Positions 26,730-36,180 of a DNA stretch of 64,000 nucleotides are shown here, piece after piece. The stretch comes from JALQUL01 sp040382935. GTDB taxonomy: Bacteria > Pseudomonadota > Gammaproteobacteria > Burkholderiales > Burkholderiaceae_C. The first letter of the stretch is position 1, and every line of letters begins with the position of its first letter. The stretch is from positions 12,003 to 76,002 of the forward strand of contig JBEIEP010000009.1 in the NCBI GenBank assembly GCA_040382935.1, read 5' to 3'. Under the pieces are notes generated by a model. It made no database searches and was not told the origin of the DNA. It saw only the letters and a list, made by a program, of their open reading frames with translations. The position numbers and the translations under genes were made by a program.

Positions 26730-28241
26730 ATGAACAGTATCTGGATCGTTGACGATGACCCGTCGATTCGCTTTGTTTTAGAAAAAGCGCTCGCGCGCGA
26801 GGACTTGCCCTCACGCAGTTTTGCAAGCGCGCGTGACGCCCTGTCCGCGCTCAATCTGGCCGTGGCAGATCAACAGGACCTACCCGCGGTGGTGGTCAGC
26901 GATATTCGTATGCCAGGCGCTTCGGGTCTGGATTTATTGGCCAAAGCCAAGGCCTTGGTGCCGGGCCTGCCCATCATTGTGATGACGGCCTTTTCTGATT
27001 TGGACAGCGCGGTCTCGGCGTTCCAAGGCGGTGCGTTTGAGTATTTGGCCAAGCCTTTTGACGTGCCAGAGGCGGTGGCCTTGGTGCGCCGCGCCTTGGA
27101 AGAGAGCCAACGCGAGGCGGTGGCGCAACAGAGCAGCCCCACCAACGCTGAGATGCTGGGGCAGGCCAGCGCGATGCAAGATTTGTTTCGAGCCATAGGG
27201 CGGCTCAGCCAAAGTGCCGTGACCGTGTTGATTACCGGCGAGTCGGGCACCGGCAAGGAGTTGGTGGCGCGTGCCTTGCACCGTCATTCACCGCGAGGAG
27301 GGGGGTACGGTGTGGCCGCCGGGCCGTTTGTGGCGATCAATACCGCGGCCATTCCTAGAGACCTGCTAGAGAGCGAACTGTTTGGGCACGAGCGCGGCGC
27401 GTTTACCGGCGCGCAAGCCACAAGGCGCGGCCGCTTTGAACAGGCCGATGGCGGTACCTTGTTTTTGGACGAAATCGGCGATATGCCGCTGGAGCTGCAA
27501 ACCCGTTTACTGCGTGTACTGAGCGATGGACAGTTTTACCGGGTGGGTGGCCATTCGGTGGTCAAAACCAATGTGCGGGTGATAGCCGCAACGCACCAGG
27601 ACCTGGAACAACGCGTCAAAGAAGGCGCGTTTCGTGAGGATTTGTTTCATCGGCTGAACGTCATTCGCCTGCGCATCCCGCCACTGCGCGAGCGGCGCGA
27701 AGACATCCCTATGCTGACGCAACATTTTTTGCAGTCAAGCGCCAAGCAGTTGGGTGTAGACCCCAAAAACATCTCAGAAGACGCACTGGAGGTGTTGCAG
27801 CGGTTTTCGTTCTCAGGCAACGTGCGGCAACTGGAAAACATTTGTCACTGGTTGAGCGTAATGGCGCCTGGCCAGGTCGTGCAGCGCAAGGACTTGCCTC
27901 CAGAGGTATTGAATGAGATTGCGGCCACGGTGCGGTCTAGCGATCCCGTATCGTTAGGCACTGCGTCCAAAGTCGCTGGGGCAGAACCCAGCACTGGGGA
28001 GCAAGCCAAGGCGCAAAGTTGGCAGGCTGGGCTGTACACCGATGCACTGATCCGTGCCCAAGCGGGTCAAAGCGATGTGTGGACCGTTTTACAAAATGAT
28101 TTTGAGTTGGCCCTTATCAAGGCGGCCTTGACGCAAACCAAGGGGCGAAAAATTGAAGCAGCCCTTTTGCTTGGCATAGGCAGAAACACCATCGCCAGAA
28201 AAATTGTAGAACTTGGACTGTATAAGCGTGCACCTGAGTAG
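26730..28241 (+). CDS. ntrC: Nitrogen regulation response regulator NtrC
   Basis: 503 residues. Receiver domain with phospho-acceptor D58, a sigma-54-activating AAA+ domain with GESGTGKE (170-177) and the sigma-54-contacting GAFTGA loop (223-228), and a C-terminal Fis-type helix-turn-helix (GRKIEAALLLGIGRNTIARK). It activates sigma-54 promoters such as that of glnA in the same cluster. The central linker after the AAA+ domain is a little longer than in enteric NtrC. Confidence 0.95.
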   Translation: MNSIWIVDDDPSIRFVLEKALAREDLPSRSFASARDALSALNLAVADQQDLPAVVVSDIRMPGASGLDLLAKAKALVPGLPIIVMTAFSDLDSAVSAFQGGAFEYLAKPFDVPEAVALVRRALEESQREAVAQQSSPTNAEMLGQASAMQDLFRAIGRLSQSAVTVLITGESGTGKELVARALHRHSPRGGGYGVAAGPFVAINTAAIPRDLLESELFGHERGAFTGAQATRRGRFEQADGGTLFLDEIGDMPLELQTRLLRVLSDGQFYRVGGHSVVKTNVRVIAATHQDLEQRVKEGAFREDLFHRLNVIRLRIPPLRERREDIPMLTQHFLQSSAKQLGVDPKNISEDALEVLQRFSFSGNVRQLENICHWLSVMAPGQVVQRKDLPPEVLNEIAATVRSSDPVSLGTASKVAGAEPSTGEQAKAQSWQAGLYTDALIRAQAGQSDVWTVLQNDFELALIKAALTQTKGRKIEAALLLGIGRNTIARKIVELGLYKRAPE

Positions 28242-28280
28242 AGGGCGCACCCACCTAGCCCTCGTGTCTGACCAAGCCTG

Positions 28281-29813
28281 TCACACGCCAGGCAGTTTTT
28301 GCACCAATTCGGACGCGGTCAGGCTTTGGTTGTTGGGCCAACGGTTAGCCATCAGGCCGTGCCAATAGCAAGCCACTTCGGCAGCTCGCTGAGGGTTGAC
28401 GATCTGTGCCAATGCGGTAGCTATCATGCCAGCCAGCACATCCCCAGTTCCCGCAATCGCCAGTTTGCCATTGCCCGTTTGATTGATCAGCGGACACCCC
28501 GTGGGCGATGCAATGATGGTTCCAGATCCCTTGAGTACCACGGTAGCTTGAAAGCGGACAGCTAACTCTTTGGCTGCGGTCAATCGATCCTGTTGAACGG
28601 CCACCACTGTCACCCCTAACAACCTAGCGGCCTCTTTGGGGTGCGGCGTGAGTACTGTTGCCCAGCCTTTTTTATTTCGCCTCTTCAGTTGTTCATCCCA
28701 GTTGCCGCCGCTTGCGAGAAAGTTGAGTGCATCCGCGTCTAGCACCAGCGATGGGCTATTAGAAATCAGGTTCGGCAAAACCCCTGAGATGCTGTGTCCC
28801 GCACCGCAGCCGGCCACTACGGTGCATCCGGCTAAGTCGATTTGCGTCCAAGGGATGACCATGATGTCAGGCAGTACCGTTTGATGCATTGCTGGGCTGA
28901 GTACCGGCTCCTTACCCGTACCGATATCGTTCAGCAACGACAGGTACACCCGGCCCGCACCGGCCTTTAACGCGGCGTGTGCAGCCAAGACCGCAGCACC
29001 CTGCGTCGCACTTTCTCCACCGACCACCGCGACATCGCCAAACTGACCTTTATGGCTGGCCTCTGAACGCCTGCTGTACACCAAAGGTGCTCCTTTTTGG
29101 GCGGCCGAAAGACCCAATATCGCAAGGGGTTGCACATCGGGTAGTTCGGGTATGACGGCGTCGGCACCCAGTGGTTCCAACCAAACTTTTCCGCACAGTT
29201 CTCGCCCCATTGCAGTAAACAGGCCGGCCCGCAAGGCGATCAAACTAAGGGTATAGCTGGCCTTCACCGCTCCCGACTCGTTGGCGTGACCGGTATCGGC
29301 CATCAACCCTGTGGGTACATCCACCGCCAATACCGTTGCACCGCTTTGGGCGCGGCGTCGAATGGCTGCAACGACTGCCGCAAGCTCACCTATCACGGGA
29401 CGGTCAGTGCCACATCCAAGCAGTGCATCGATAATCAAATCAGCCTGCGCAACTGGGCTGCTCGAATCGAACGCATGAACTGGAATTTGTGCGCTATTTA
29501 AAGCCTCCAAAGCCCATTGGGCGTCAGGGGTAAGTGGCTGTGAGCCCCCAGTTCTGGTCACGTAGACGCGCTTACCTTTTTGATGCAATTGCAGTGCAGC
29601 CGCCATTCCATCGCCCCCGTTGTTGCCGGGCCCGCAGGCCACCCAAATTTCTTGGGCATGTGGCGCCACCGCCATGGCCAGCTTAGCAATGCTGTGTCCT
29701 GCATCGCCCATAAGTTGATGCGGTGGTAGCTTATGCGCGAGCGCCTGCTCAATGGTCTTGCAGGCAGACAAGCCATACATGCAAGGGCGCACCAATTGGT
29801 CAACAGGTTTCAT
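28281..29813 (-). CDS. nnr: Bifunctional NAD(P)H-hydrate epimerase / ADP-dependent dehydratase
   Basis: 510 residues. The N-terminal YjeF_N epimerase domain carries GPGNNGGDGM, and the C-terminal ribokinase-like dehydratase domain carries VLTPHPKEAARLLG and GTGDVLAGMIATAL. The fusion repairs hydrated NADH and NADPH. ATG at 29813 starts the family sequence. Its first 14 bases overlap a truncated ferredoxin-like gene, so the natural upstream border has been altered. Confidence 0.92.
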   Translation of the reverse strand: MKPVDQLVRPCMYGLSACKTIEQALAHKLPPHQLMGDAGHSIAKLAMAVAPHAQEIWVACGPGNNGGDGMAAALQLHQKGKRVYVTRTGGSQPLTPDAQWALEALNSAQIPVHAFDSSSPVAQADLIIDALLGCGTDRPVIGELAAVVAAIRRRAQSGATVLAVDVPTGLMADTGHANESGAVKASYTLSLIALRAGLFTAMGRELCGKVWLEPLGADAVIPELPDVQPLAILGLSAAQKGAPLVYSRRSEASHKGQFGDVAVVGGESATQGAAVLAAHAALKAGAGRVYLSLLNDIGTGKEPVLSPAMHQTVLPDIMVIPWTQIDLAGCTVVAGCGAGHSISGVLPNLISNSPSLVLDADALNFLASGGNWDEQLKRRNKKGWATVLTPHPKEAARLLGVTVVAVQQDRLTAAKELAVRFQATVVLKGSGTIIASPTGCPLINQTGNGKLAIAGTGDVLAGMIATALAQIVNPQRAAEVACYWHGLMANRWPNNQSLTASELVQKLPGV

Positions 29814-30150
29814 GGGACGATAGGAACTGTTGCATATGAAAAGAGCCGTGTACCCTAGTGTATTGAAACGACAGTTGGCTCCAGCGGTCAAGGGGGTTGG
29901 GCAAGCCATCGGTGTATTCCGGGCTGGCCGAAAAACTTGACCAAAAGGCCGAGCCCACGGTGCCTACCAGTACCAAAACGCTTTGGGAATGACCGGGCAG
30001 CGCTGGTATGCCCGTGTCGGCGTTAACGGGCACGCAACCACGCAGGTGCAATCCCTTGGCTTGTAGCTCTTGGGTTAACCAAGTCTCAGCTTGCGTGGAC
30101 AACGGCACAATGGTGTGCGGAGCGGGTGGGTTAGACATTGGGGGCGGCAT
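29800..30150 (-). pseudogene. N-terminal fragment of a ferredoxin/QueG-like protein
   Basis: A 116-residue frame. The first ~85 residues (to PLDRWS) resemble the N-terminus of short QueG-related 4Fe-4S ferredoxin-like proteins that I recall from methylated-amine gene clusters: a VLVLVGTVGSAFW segment and SPEYTDGLPNPLDRWS. After RWS the similarity stops and the frame runs into the nnr leader, with no cysteine clusters. The gene has therefore lost its catalytic half, probably by deletion that joined it to nnr. Recognition is by memory and only moderately sure; a novel small protein is the alternative. It is 35 bp downstream of the hydantoinase-like gene and in the same direction. Confidence 0.5.
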
Positions 30151-30185
30151 AGGTCTCTAGTATGGCTGCAAACCTCGGATGCTCT

Positions 30186-32258
30186 TTAATGGCGGGTCAC
30201 TGGAGGCCCAAACGCCACGGCGGTGACGCGAGCCTCAAAAAATAAATTACCGTCGATGTCGTTCTTTACGGCATTTTCATCGGTTTCGTAGCGCAACTGA
30301 ACTTCGCTAGCCCCTGCCTTTATGGCCAGCAACATGGCCCGTTCGGCGCCACTGGCCTTGGCCGCCTGGGTGGCGCTGGCCAGCGTGTCAAAGTTTTGCG
30401 GTCCTTCGGTTAAAAACACCCTAAAAACGCCTCGTTGAACCTGTGAGATGGTGACATGCACACGCTGGCACACCTGGCCCAACACGGCCCCATAGGCGCT
30501 GGCCACGTCAGCGTGCGGCGGTAAATGCAGGGCCATGCCAAAACTTCGTGCCACGTTGGGATAAATGGTGGCGGCGGGCGCACCCACCGCGACAAGCGGT
30601 AGACCGTTAGAGAAATGCAGCCTGAACAGGTCGGGCAGGCGGTCGCCACTTGCGCTTGAAGAAGCATCACTTCTCGGTGCGGGCAACGCAAAGCGCGCAG
30701 CGGTGTGCAGGGCGATTTGCGTCATGAGGGTGGCCGTTTTGGCAGCGGTAGACTCGCTAAAGTGGCCCAGCTCGTTCAGCCCGGTCTCAATGAGCCTTTG
30801 GCAAATGGCCTCAACCAGTTTGTCCAGCGCGAACTGCGCAGGGCCGATTTCATCGCCATTGGGCCACTTGCCCATGCCATACAAATGACGCATCTGGCGC
30901 GCCCAAATGCGTGCCGCAAACACGGCAGCGGCACGACTCCAATGGTCGCTCGCACCCAGCACATGAGCCGCGTCGGTGGGCGTAAATCCCGTGTAAATCG
31001 CCAGGCCCTTGTGTTCCAGCCGCGCCAAGGCCTTGGCCAAGGAACGGTCGTGTTGGTTGGCCCATTCCAGATCGATAGGTTTTTCACCCAGCGCGTCAAA
31101 CGCTAGGCGTTCGTCTTCAGGTAACTCACGCAAAAGGGACTGGTCAGCGCGCTGGCGTTGTACAAAACGCAACTGGCTGGCATGGGGCACCTCTTGGCTT
31201 TGTCGCTCCAGCACGGCCAGCAGGTGGGGGTGTTGATGGACCAACAAACTCAAGGGAATGACGCGCCTGGGGCCTATCGCAAAACCTTCGCCGCCCTTGT
31301 AACCCAGCTCGCTGTCGCCACCCAAGCCTATGGCATAGACCCTTACCGACTCAACCATAGGCCGCCACTGGCCTATCAAGGCACCGTCAAAACTAAGCGC
31401 CGGGCGTCCTTTTCTAACCACTGCAATATCGGTGGTCGTGCCGCCCATGTCGGCAATGATGGCGTCGCCCGTCTCGCCTATGCCTGCCAGGGCACATGCT
31501 CCCATTACGCTGGCCGCCGGGCCCGACAAAATGGTGGTAACCGGTTGCTCTAAGGCCCCGGCCACGTTAATCAGTGAGCCATCGCCTTTCACAATCATCA
31601 ACGGCGCGGTAATCGCATGGTGTTCAAGCGTTTTTTCAACCGCATGGATAAGGTCTTTGACATGACTGATCATGCGCGCGTTCATGGCCACGGTCAACGC
31701 GCGGCGGGGTGCGCCCAGGCTGCTGGCCAACTCATGGCCGCAGGTGACAGGCACTTGGCACAGAGACTGCACCAGTTGCTTGAGCGCCAACTCGTGCGCC
31801 GGGTTGCGCACGGCAAACGTGGCCGATAGGGCGAAGGCGCTGACCCGCCCCATTTGCGCCTGTATGGCGACACGCGCCGCCTCCAGGTCAAGTGCCTGCT
31901 GCTCGTTGCCCAGGGCGTCGTGACCTCCTGCTATGCACACCACCGACTGAGGCCCCACCAAATCGTGCAGGCCACTGGAGCGTACCTGGGTCTCGTTGTA
32001 TCCGGCCAACAAAACGCAAACCGGTGACCCTCGCCCTTCCACCACAGAGTTGGTGGTTAATGTCGTGGACAAGGCCACCAACTGCACCTGCTGCAGCAGT
32101 GACACAGGCAGTCGCGACAGCGCATCTCCTATGCCAACAGATAGATCAAAACGGGTGGTTAAACTTTTGGCCGTCGCTAAAATTGCACGTGAGGTGCTGT
32201 CGCAAATAACGGCGTCGGTAAACGTACCGCCGGTGTCTATCCCCAAATAGCATGCCAT
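30186..32258 (-). CDS. Hydantoinase/oxoprolinase A-family (HyuA-like) protein
   Basis: 690 residues. The N-terminal GIDTGGTFTDAV phosphate loop, STTLTTNSV and the GGTTTDIAV motif place it in the HyuA/5-oxoprolinase ASKHA ATPase family. The usual partner HyuB is absent. It is 6 bp downstream of soxG in the sarcosine oxidase operon. N-methylhydantoin hydrolysis leads to sarcosine in creatinine breakdown, so an amidase role is possible; an ATPase role in corrinoid or flavin-enzyme activation is an alternative. Neither can be decided from sequence. Confidence 0.75.
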   Translation of the reverse strand: MACYLGIDTGGTFTDAVICDSTSRAILATAKSLTTRFDLSVGIGDALSRLPVSLLQQVQLVALSTTLTTNSVVEGRGSPVCVLLAGYNETQVRSSGLHDLVGPQSVVCIAGGHDALGNEQQALDLEAARVAIQAQMGRVSAFALSATFAVRNPAHELALKQLVQSLCQVPVTCGHELASSLGAPRRALTVAMNARMISHVKDLIHAVEKTLEHHAITAPLMIVKGDGSLINVAGALEQPVTTILSGPAASVMGACALAGIGETGDAIIADMGGTTTDIAVVRKGRPALSFDGALIGQWRPMVESVRVYAIGLGGDSELGYKGGEGFAIGPRRVIPLSLLVHQHPHLLAVLERQSQEVPHASQLRFVQRQRADQSLLRELPEDERLAFDALGEKPIDLEWANQHDRSLAKALARLEHKGLAIYTGFTPTDAAHVLGASDHWSRAAAVFAARIWARQMRHLYGMGKWPNGDEIGPAQFALDKLVEAICQRLIETGLNELGHFSESTAAKTATLMTQIALHTAARFALPAPRSDASSSASGDRLPDLFRLHFSNGLPLVAVGAPAATIYPNVARSFGMALHLPPHADVASAYGAVLGQVCQRVHVTISQVQRGVFRVFLTEGPQNFDTLASATQAAKASGAERAMLLAIKAGASEVQLRYETDENAVKNDIDGNLFFEARVTAVAFGPPVTRH

Positions 32259-32264
32259 GCGGTT

Positions 32265-32876
32265 TTACTGGTCAGCGGCAGCACAAAGCCAGTCGCGCAG
32301 ATAGGGTGCAAAGCTGCGCCGAACGGTAATTTCAAAATGCGTACCCGCTTCTAAGACCAAAAGCGTCACAGCGGCCTTTCCCACGTGCGACTGCGCCACC
32401 TTATGGGCGGTAAACACCTTGGGATGCAAATCCAATGGGCAGCCCCGCGCCAACAGCAGGGGCGCGGCCTCACCTTTGAGTACCAAAGTGGTGGACCCAC
32501 TGGTCACGTCCACTACCGAATGATGCATACCAGCCAGTGCGTTGCGTAGGCCAGCGCCCATAAAATCGGCCCTGTCTGGACGGGTCTTGTACAACCATTC
32601 ATCGGGCCCGAGCCAGATCAGCTGTTTATGTTCCTTGACCGACGCGGTGTTGGCGATGCGTGGCAGTGCCAACTCAACGCACCGGTAAACCGCCTCAGGA
32701 AATCCGGGCAGATCGCCATCGCCTCGGATGTTGAGCAGCGACAAAAACGAGCGTTCTGAAAGTTCACAGCTTGCACCATCAACTTCCAACCTCGTGCTGA
32801 CGGCTGGATAAAGGGTGTCGGCACTGCGTGGGGCACCTACTGCACCCAAGGGGCTAATGCGTTCCATGTTAGCCAT
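32265..32876 (-). CDS. soxG: Sarcosine oxidase gamma subunit
   Basis: 203 residues, GcvT-like fold. Typical features are the SFLSLLNIRGD segment, WLGPDEWL and DVTSGSTTLVLKG. In heterotetrameric sarcosine oxidase the small gamma subunit packs against the folate-binding end of alpha. The ATG at 32876 has AAGGAG upstream and overlaps the soxA stop by 8 bp, so it is coupled. Confidence 0.9.
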   Translation of the reverse strand: MANMERISPLGAVGAPRSADTLYPAVSTRLEVDGASCELSERSFLSLLNIRGDGDLPGFPEAVYRCVELALPRIANTASVKEHKQLIWLGPDEWLYKTRPDRADFMGAGLRNALAGMHHSVVDVTSGSTTLVLKGEAAPLLLARGCPLDLHPKVFTAHKVAQSHVGKAAVTLLVLEAGTHFEITVRRSFAPYLRDWLCAAADQ

Positions 32877-35859
32877 TTTGACGTTCTCCTTTCGGGTCTA
32901 CAAAGACCGCGCTGGAAACAGTAGCGGGCACATGTTCGCCGCCGGGAAGAACCGCGTAAATGGTTTCACCCATGCGTTGATGCCCACCCTTGACAACAGC
33001 TAGGGCGATGGAGTGACCCAGCGTAGGGCTATGGTAGCTAGATGTGACGTGACCTACCATTGGTATGGGCATGGTGTTGCAACTAGCAAGCAGGGTCAGT
33101 TGGGAGCCTTCTGGCAATACCCGCCGTGGGTCTTGGGTCAGTAAGCCTACTAGTTGTTTGCGATCGGTGCGCACCGTGTCGCTTCGGGTTAGAGAGCGCC
33201 TGCCTAAAAAGTCTTTGGTTTTGGCCACCATGCCGCCCATGCCAAGATCAATGGGCGACATCGAGCCGTCGGTGTCTTGGCCGACGATGATGTAACCTTT
33301 TTCAGCACGCAGCACATGCAGCGTCTCGGTGCCATAGGGTGTGATGCCAAACACCTCACCTGCTTCCATCAGGCCTTGCCAAACGCTGGCGCCCATGTCA
33401 GAGGCCACATTGATTTCATAGGCCAGTTCGCCAGAAAAGCTAATTCGCATCACCCGCGCAGGTACGCCAAACACATGGCCAGCACGCCAGCTCATGAACG
33501 GAAATGCCTCGTTGCGCGTATCAATCCCTTCGCTCACCCGATTAAGTAGATCACGGCTTTTGGGCCCAACAATGGCAAAGGTCGACCAGTGGTCAGTGAC
33601 CGAGGTCAGGTAGACCTTCATGTGGGGCCATTCCGTTTGCAGCCAGCGCTCCATCCAATTCATCACACGTGCCGCGCCACCTGTGGTGGTGGTCATCAGG
33701 TACTGGTGTTCCCCCAAACGTGCGGTCACGCCATCGTCAAACACCATGCCGTTTTCGTCCAGCATGAGGCCGTAGCGGCACCGTCCTACCTCCAACTTAG
33801 ACCAAGCGTTGGTGTACATCCAGTTAAGCAACTGGGCGGCGTCGGGGCCGTTGATCTCGATCTTGCCCAAGGTAGAGGCGTCCATCATCGCAAGGCCTGT
33901 GCGAGCCGCGATGACCTCGCGCTCCACCGCTTGTTTCATGGTCTCGCCCTCCTGTGGGAAGTACCACGGACGCTTCCACTGTCCCACATCTTCAAACACT
34001 GCATGTGCCGCCCTATGGGCTTGGTGCGCACTGGTGGTGCGTATGGGGTCAAACAATTCACCTGAATCAATACCAGCCAAGGCCCCAAAGCTGATGGGCA
34101 GGTAATTGGGTCTGAAAGTCGTGGTGCCTACTTCTTCGATGGGTTTGTTCAGGGCCTTAGCGGCCAACGCCATTCCGTTGATGTTGCCCAGCTTGCCTTG
34201 GTCCGTACCAAAACCCAGCGCGGTATAGCGTTTGATATGTTCAATCGATTCAAACCCTTCGCGTACCGCCAAGGCGATGTCTGCCGCACTGACGTCGTTT
34301 TGATAGTCCACAAAGGCTTTGTGCCTACGCGACACCAGGTGGGGAACATCGGCAATCCAAAAATCGTCAGGCTTATGGGCAACTGGCTCGTACACCAAGG
34401 GCATACGCGAACCCGCCAAAGGCAGGCCCACCGCCTTGGCTGCCTCCTGCGCTGCCAACAGAGCCTCAAGCAAGGATTTGGACAGATTCCAACTGGCATT
34501 GCATGCGCCAACCATGGCTTGGTTACGCACGCCGGAGCTGGGTCTGAAGGAAACACTGACTTTGTCCCACACCACTTTGCCACCAGCCTGTGAATAGAGG
34601 TGCACCACAGGATTCCAGCCGCCGGCCATTCCTAAGGCGTCACAGGCAATCGTTTTAATCGCCCCCGTTGCAGTTTTGACCAGCAGCCCTGTCACCTCGG
34701 TAGATCCTTGCGCCGTAATCGGCGAAATGCCTTGGAACACTTCAACACCCGTTTGTACCGCTAGCTGGGTTGCGCTACCCCCCAACACCGTACCGATGCG
34801 AGTGTCCATGACCGTCACACTAGCCCCTGCCTTTTGCAGAACCATTGCATCGTGATAGGCAGAATCGGTGGTAGTGGTGATAACGATTTTCCCACCCACC
34901 CGAACGCCATACAAAGCGGCGTAATCAGCCATGGCCGACGACAGCATAATGCCCGGCAAATCGTTGTTGCCGAATACGACTGGGCGCTCGTGTGCACCCG
35001 TGGCAAGAATCGCCTGCTTGGCATAAACATGCCAGATACGCTCTCTAAAGCCCTTGCGCTGCGACAGGGGCAGGTGGTCGGTACGCGATTCACGCAGGGT
35101 AAAAAAATTATCGGTGTGACTGCCAAAGGCCACTGTCCGGCGCAGCACCGTAATCTGTGGGTCAGTACTCAAGAGGGCTTGGGTTTCTTTCACCCACACC
35201 GACGTGCGTTTGCCATCAATCGTTCCCAATTGGCGATGTGCGCTACCGCCTAGGTGCGGCGACAGCTCGCACAAAATCACCTGTGCTCCGGAGTTCACCA
35301 GAGCACGCGCAGCCATCAGTCCGGCAAGGCCTGCGCCTACGATCAATACATCACAGTGGGTGTTTTGATGCACATAGCGGTCGTTGTCAGCCACCTCTGG
35401 CGCAGCGCCCAGGCCACCCGCGCGGCGTATGAATTTTTCATAAAACATCCAGGCCTTGGCCGGCCACATAAACGTTTTGTAATAGAACCCAGCCGGAAAC
35501 AGGGGTGTCAGACGTCGGTTAATGCTGAACAGGCGGCTCATCGCAGTAGGCCAGGGGTTGACCGCTTTCGCCGACAGTCCCTCATACAACTCTACTTCGG
35601 GGATTTTGGCGTTAGGGATCAGCGATTCATTCGATTCGATCTGAGCCAGCGCAGATGGTTCCTCAATGCCTGAGGTCACGATGCCTCGTGGCCTATGGTA
35701 TTTCCAAGAACGGCTAATCAACAATTGGTTGTGGGCCAATAAGGCAGAGCCCAGGGTATCGCCTTCAAACCCACTGAAAGTTTGGCCATTGAACTCAAAC
35801 TTAAGGGGGCGGTTGCGGTTAATACGCTCGCCCATGGCGTCAACGCGAACACTGGTCAT
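32869..35859 (-). CDS. soxA: Sarcosine oxidase alpha subunit
   Basis: 996 residues, the normal size. The N-terminal ferredoxin-like domain (FNGQTFSGFEGDTLGSALLA) precedes an NAD-binding Rossmann domain (DVLIVGAGLAGLMAARAL), and the C-terminal third is a GcvT-like folate-binding domain. The subunit channels the iminium product to tetrahydrofolate, so the complex turns sarcosine, O2 and THF into glycine, H2O2 and 5,10-methylene-THF. Start overlaps soxD stop by 4 bp (ATGA). Lies in sdaA-soxBDAG-hyuA-like operon. Confidence 0.94.
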   Translation of the reverse strand: MTSVRVDAMGERINRNRPLKFEFNGQTFSGFEGDTLGSALLAHNQLLISRSWKYHRPRGIVTSGIEEPSALAQIESNESLIPNAKIPEVELYEGLSAKAVNPWPTAMSRLFSINRRLTPLFPAGFYYKTFMWPAKAWMFYEKFIRRAGGLGAAPEVADNDRYVHQNTHCDVLIVGAGLAGLMAARALVNSGAQVILCELSPHLGGSAHRQLGTIDGKRTSVWVKETQALLSTDPQITVLRRTVAFGSHTDNFFTLRESRTDHLPLSQRKGFRERIWHVYAKQAILATGAHERPVVFGNNDLPGIMLSSAMADYAALYGVRVGGKIVITTTTDSAYHDAMVLQKAGASVTVMDTRIGTVLGGSATQLAVQTGVEVFQGISPITAQGSTEVTGLLVKTATGAIKTIACDALGMAGGWNPVVHLYSQAGGKVVWDKVSVSFRPSSGVRNQAMVGACNASWNLSKSLLEALLAAQEAAKAVGLPLAGSRMPLVYEPVAHKPDDFWIADVPHLVSRRHKAFVDYQNDVSAADIALAVREGFESIEHIKRYTALGFGTDQGKLGNINGMALAAKALNKPIEEVGTTTFRPNYLPISFGALAGIDSGELFDPIRTTSAHQAHRAAHAVFEDVGQWKRPWYFPQEGETMKQAVEREVIAARTGLAMMDASTLGKIEINGPDAAQLLNWMYTNAWSKLEVGRCRYGLMLDENGMVFDDGVTARLGEHQYLMTTTTGGAARVMNWMERWLQTEWPHMKVYLTSVTDHWSTFAIVGPKSRDLLNRVSEGIDTRNEAFPFMSWRAGHVFGVPARVMRISFSGELAYEINVASDMGASVWQGLMEAGEVFGITPYGTETLHVLRAEKGYIIVGQDTDGSMSPIDLGMGGMVAKTKDFLGRRSLTRSDTVRTDRKQLVGLLTQDPRRVLPEGSQLTLLASCNTMPIPMVGHVTSSYHSPTLGHSIALAVVKGGHQRMGETIYAVLPGGEHVPATVSSAVFVDPKGERQNG

Positions 35860-36161
35860 GGTTGTTTGCCTTTCCCTTGGGGCACGGGGTTCGTTGTGGC
35901 ACTCTCACCGGGCTTGTAAAAACGGGTGAACTGGTAAGTCACGGTGTCGCGTTCTGCGTTAAACCAGCGCCGGCAACCCATGCTGTGCAACCATTGCTCC
36001 TGGTGCTTGCCTTTCGGGTTTTTCCGCATAAACAAGTAGTCCGCCCACTGGTCGTCTGTCAGCGCATCCGTGTCCAGCGGGCGTGCAATGTGCGCCTCGC
36101 CGCCATAGCTAAATTCCGATTCGGCACGGGGACCGCACCATGGGCAATGAAGGGTTAACAT
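35856..36161 (-). CDS. soxD: Sarcosine oxidase delta subunit
   Basis: 101 residues. The zinc ligands known in this subunit, C6, C9, H59 and C63, all fall at their standard positions when translation starts at 36161, which fixes that start over the in-frame ATG at 36215. The C-terminal ~15 residues are Lys/Gln-rich. Subunit of the soluble heterotetramer; ends overlapping soxA. Confidence 0.94.
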   Translation of the reverse strand: MLTLHCPWCGPRAESEFSYGGEAHIARPLDTDALTDDQWADYLFMRKNPKGKHQEQWLHSMGCRRWFNAERDTVTYQFTRFYKPGESATTNPVPQGKGKQP

Positions 36162-36180
36162 GGCTTTTACCGATGAAAAG

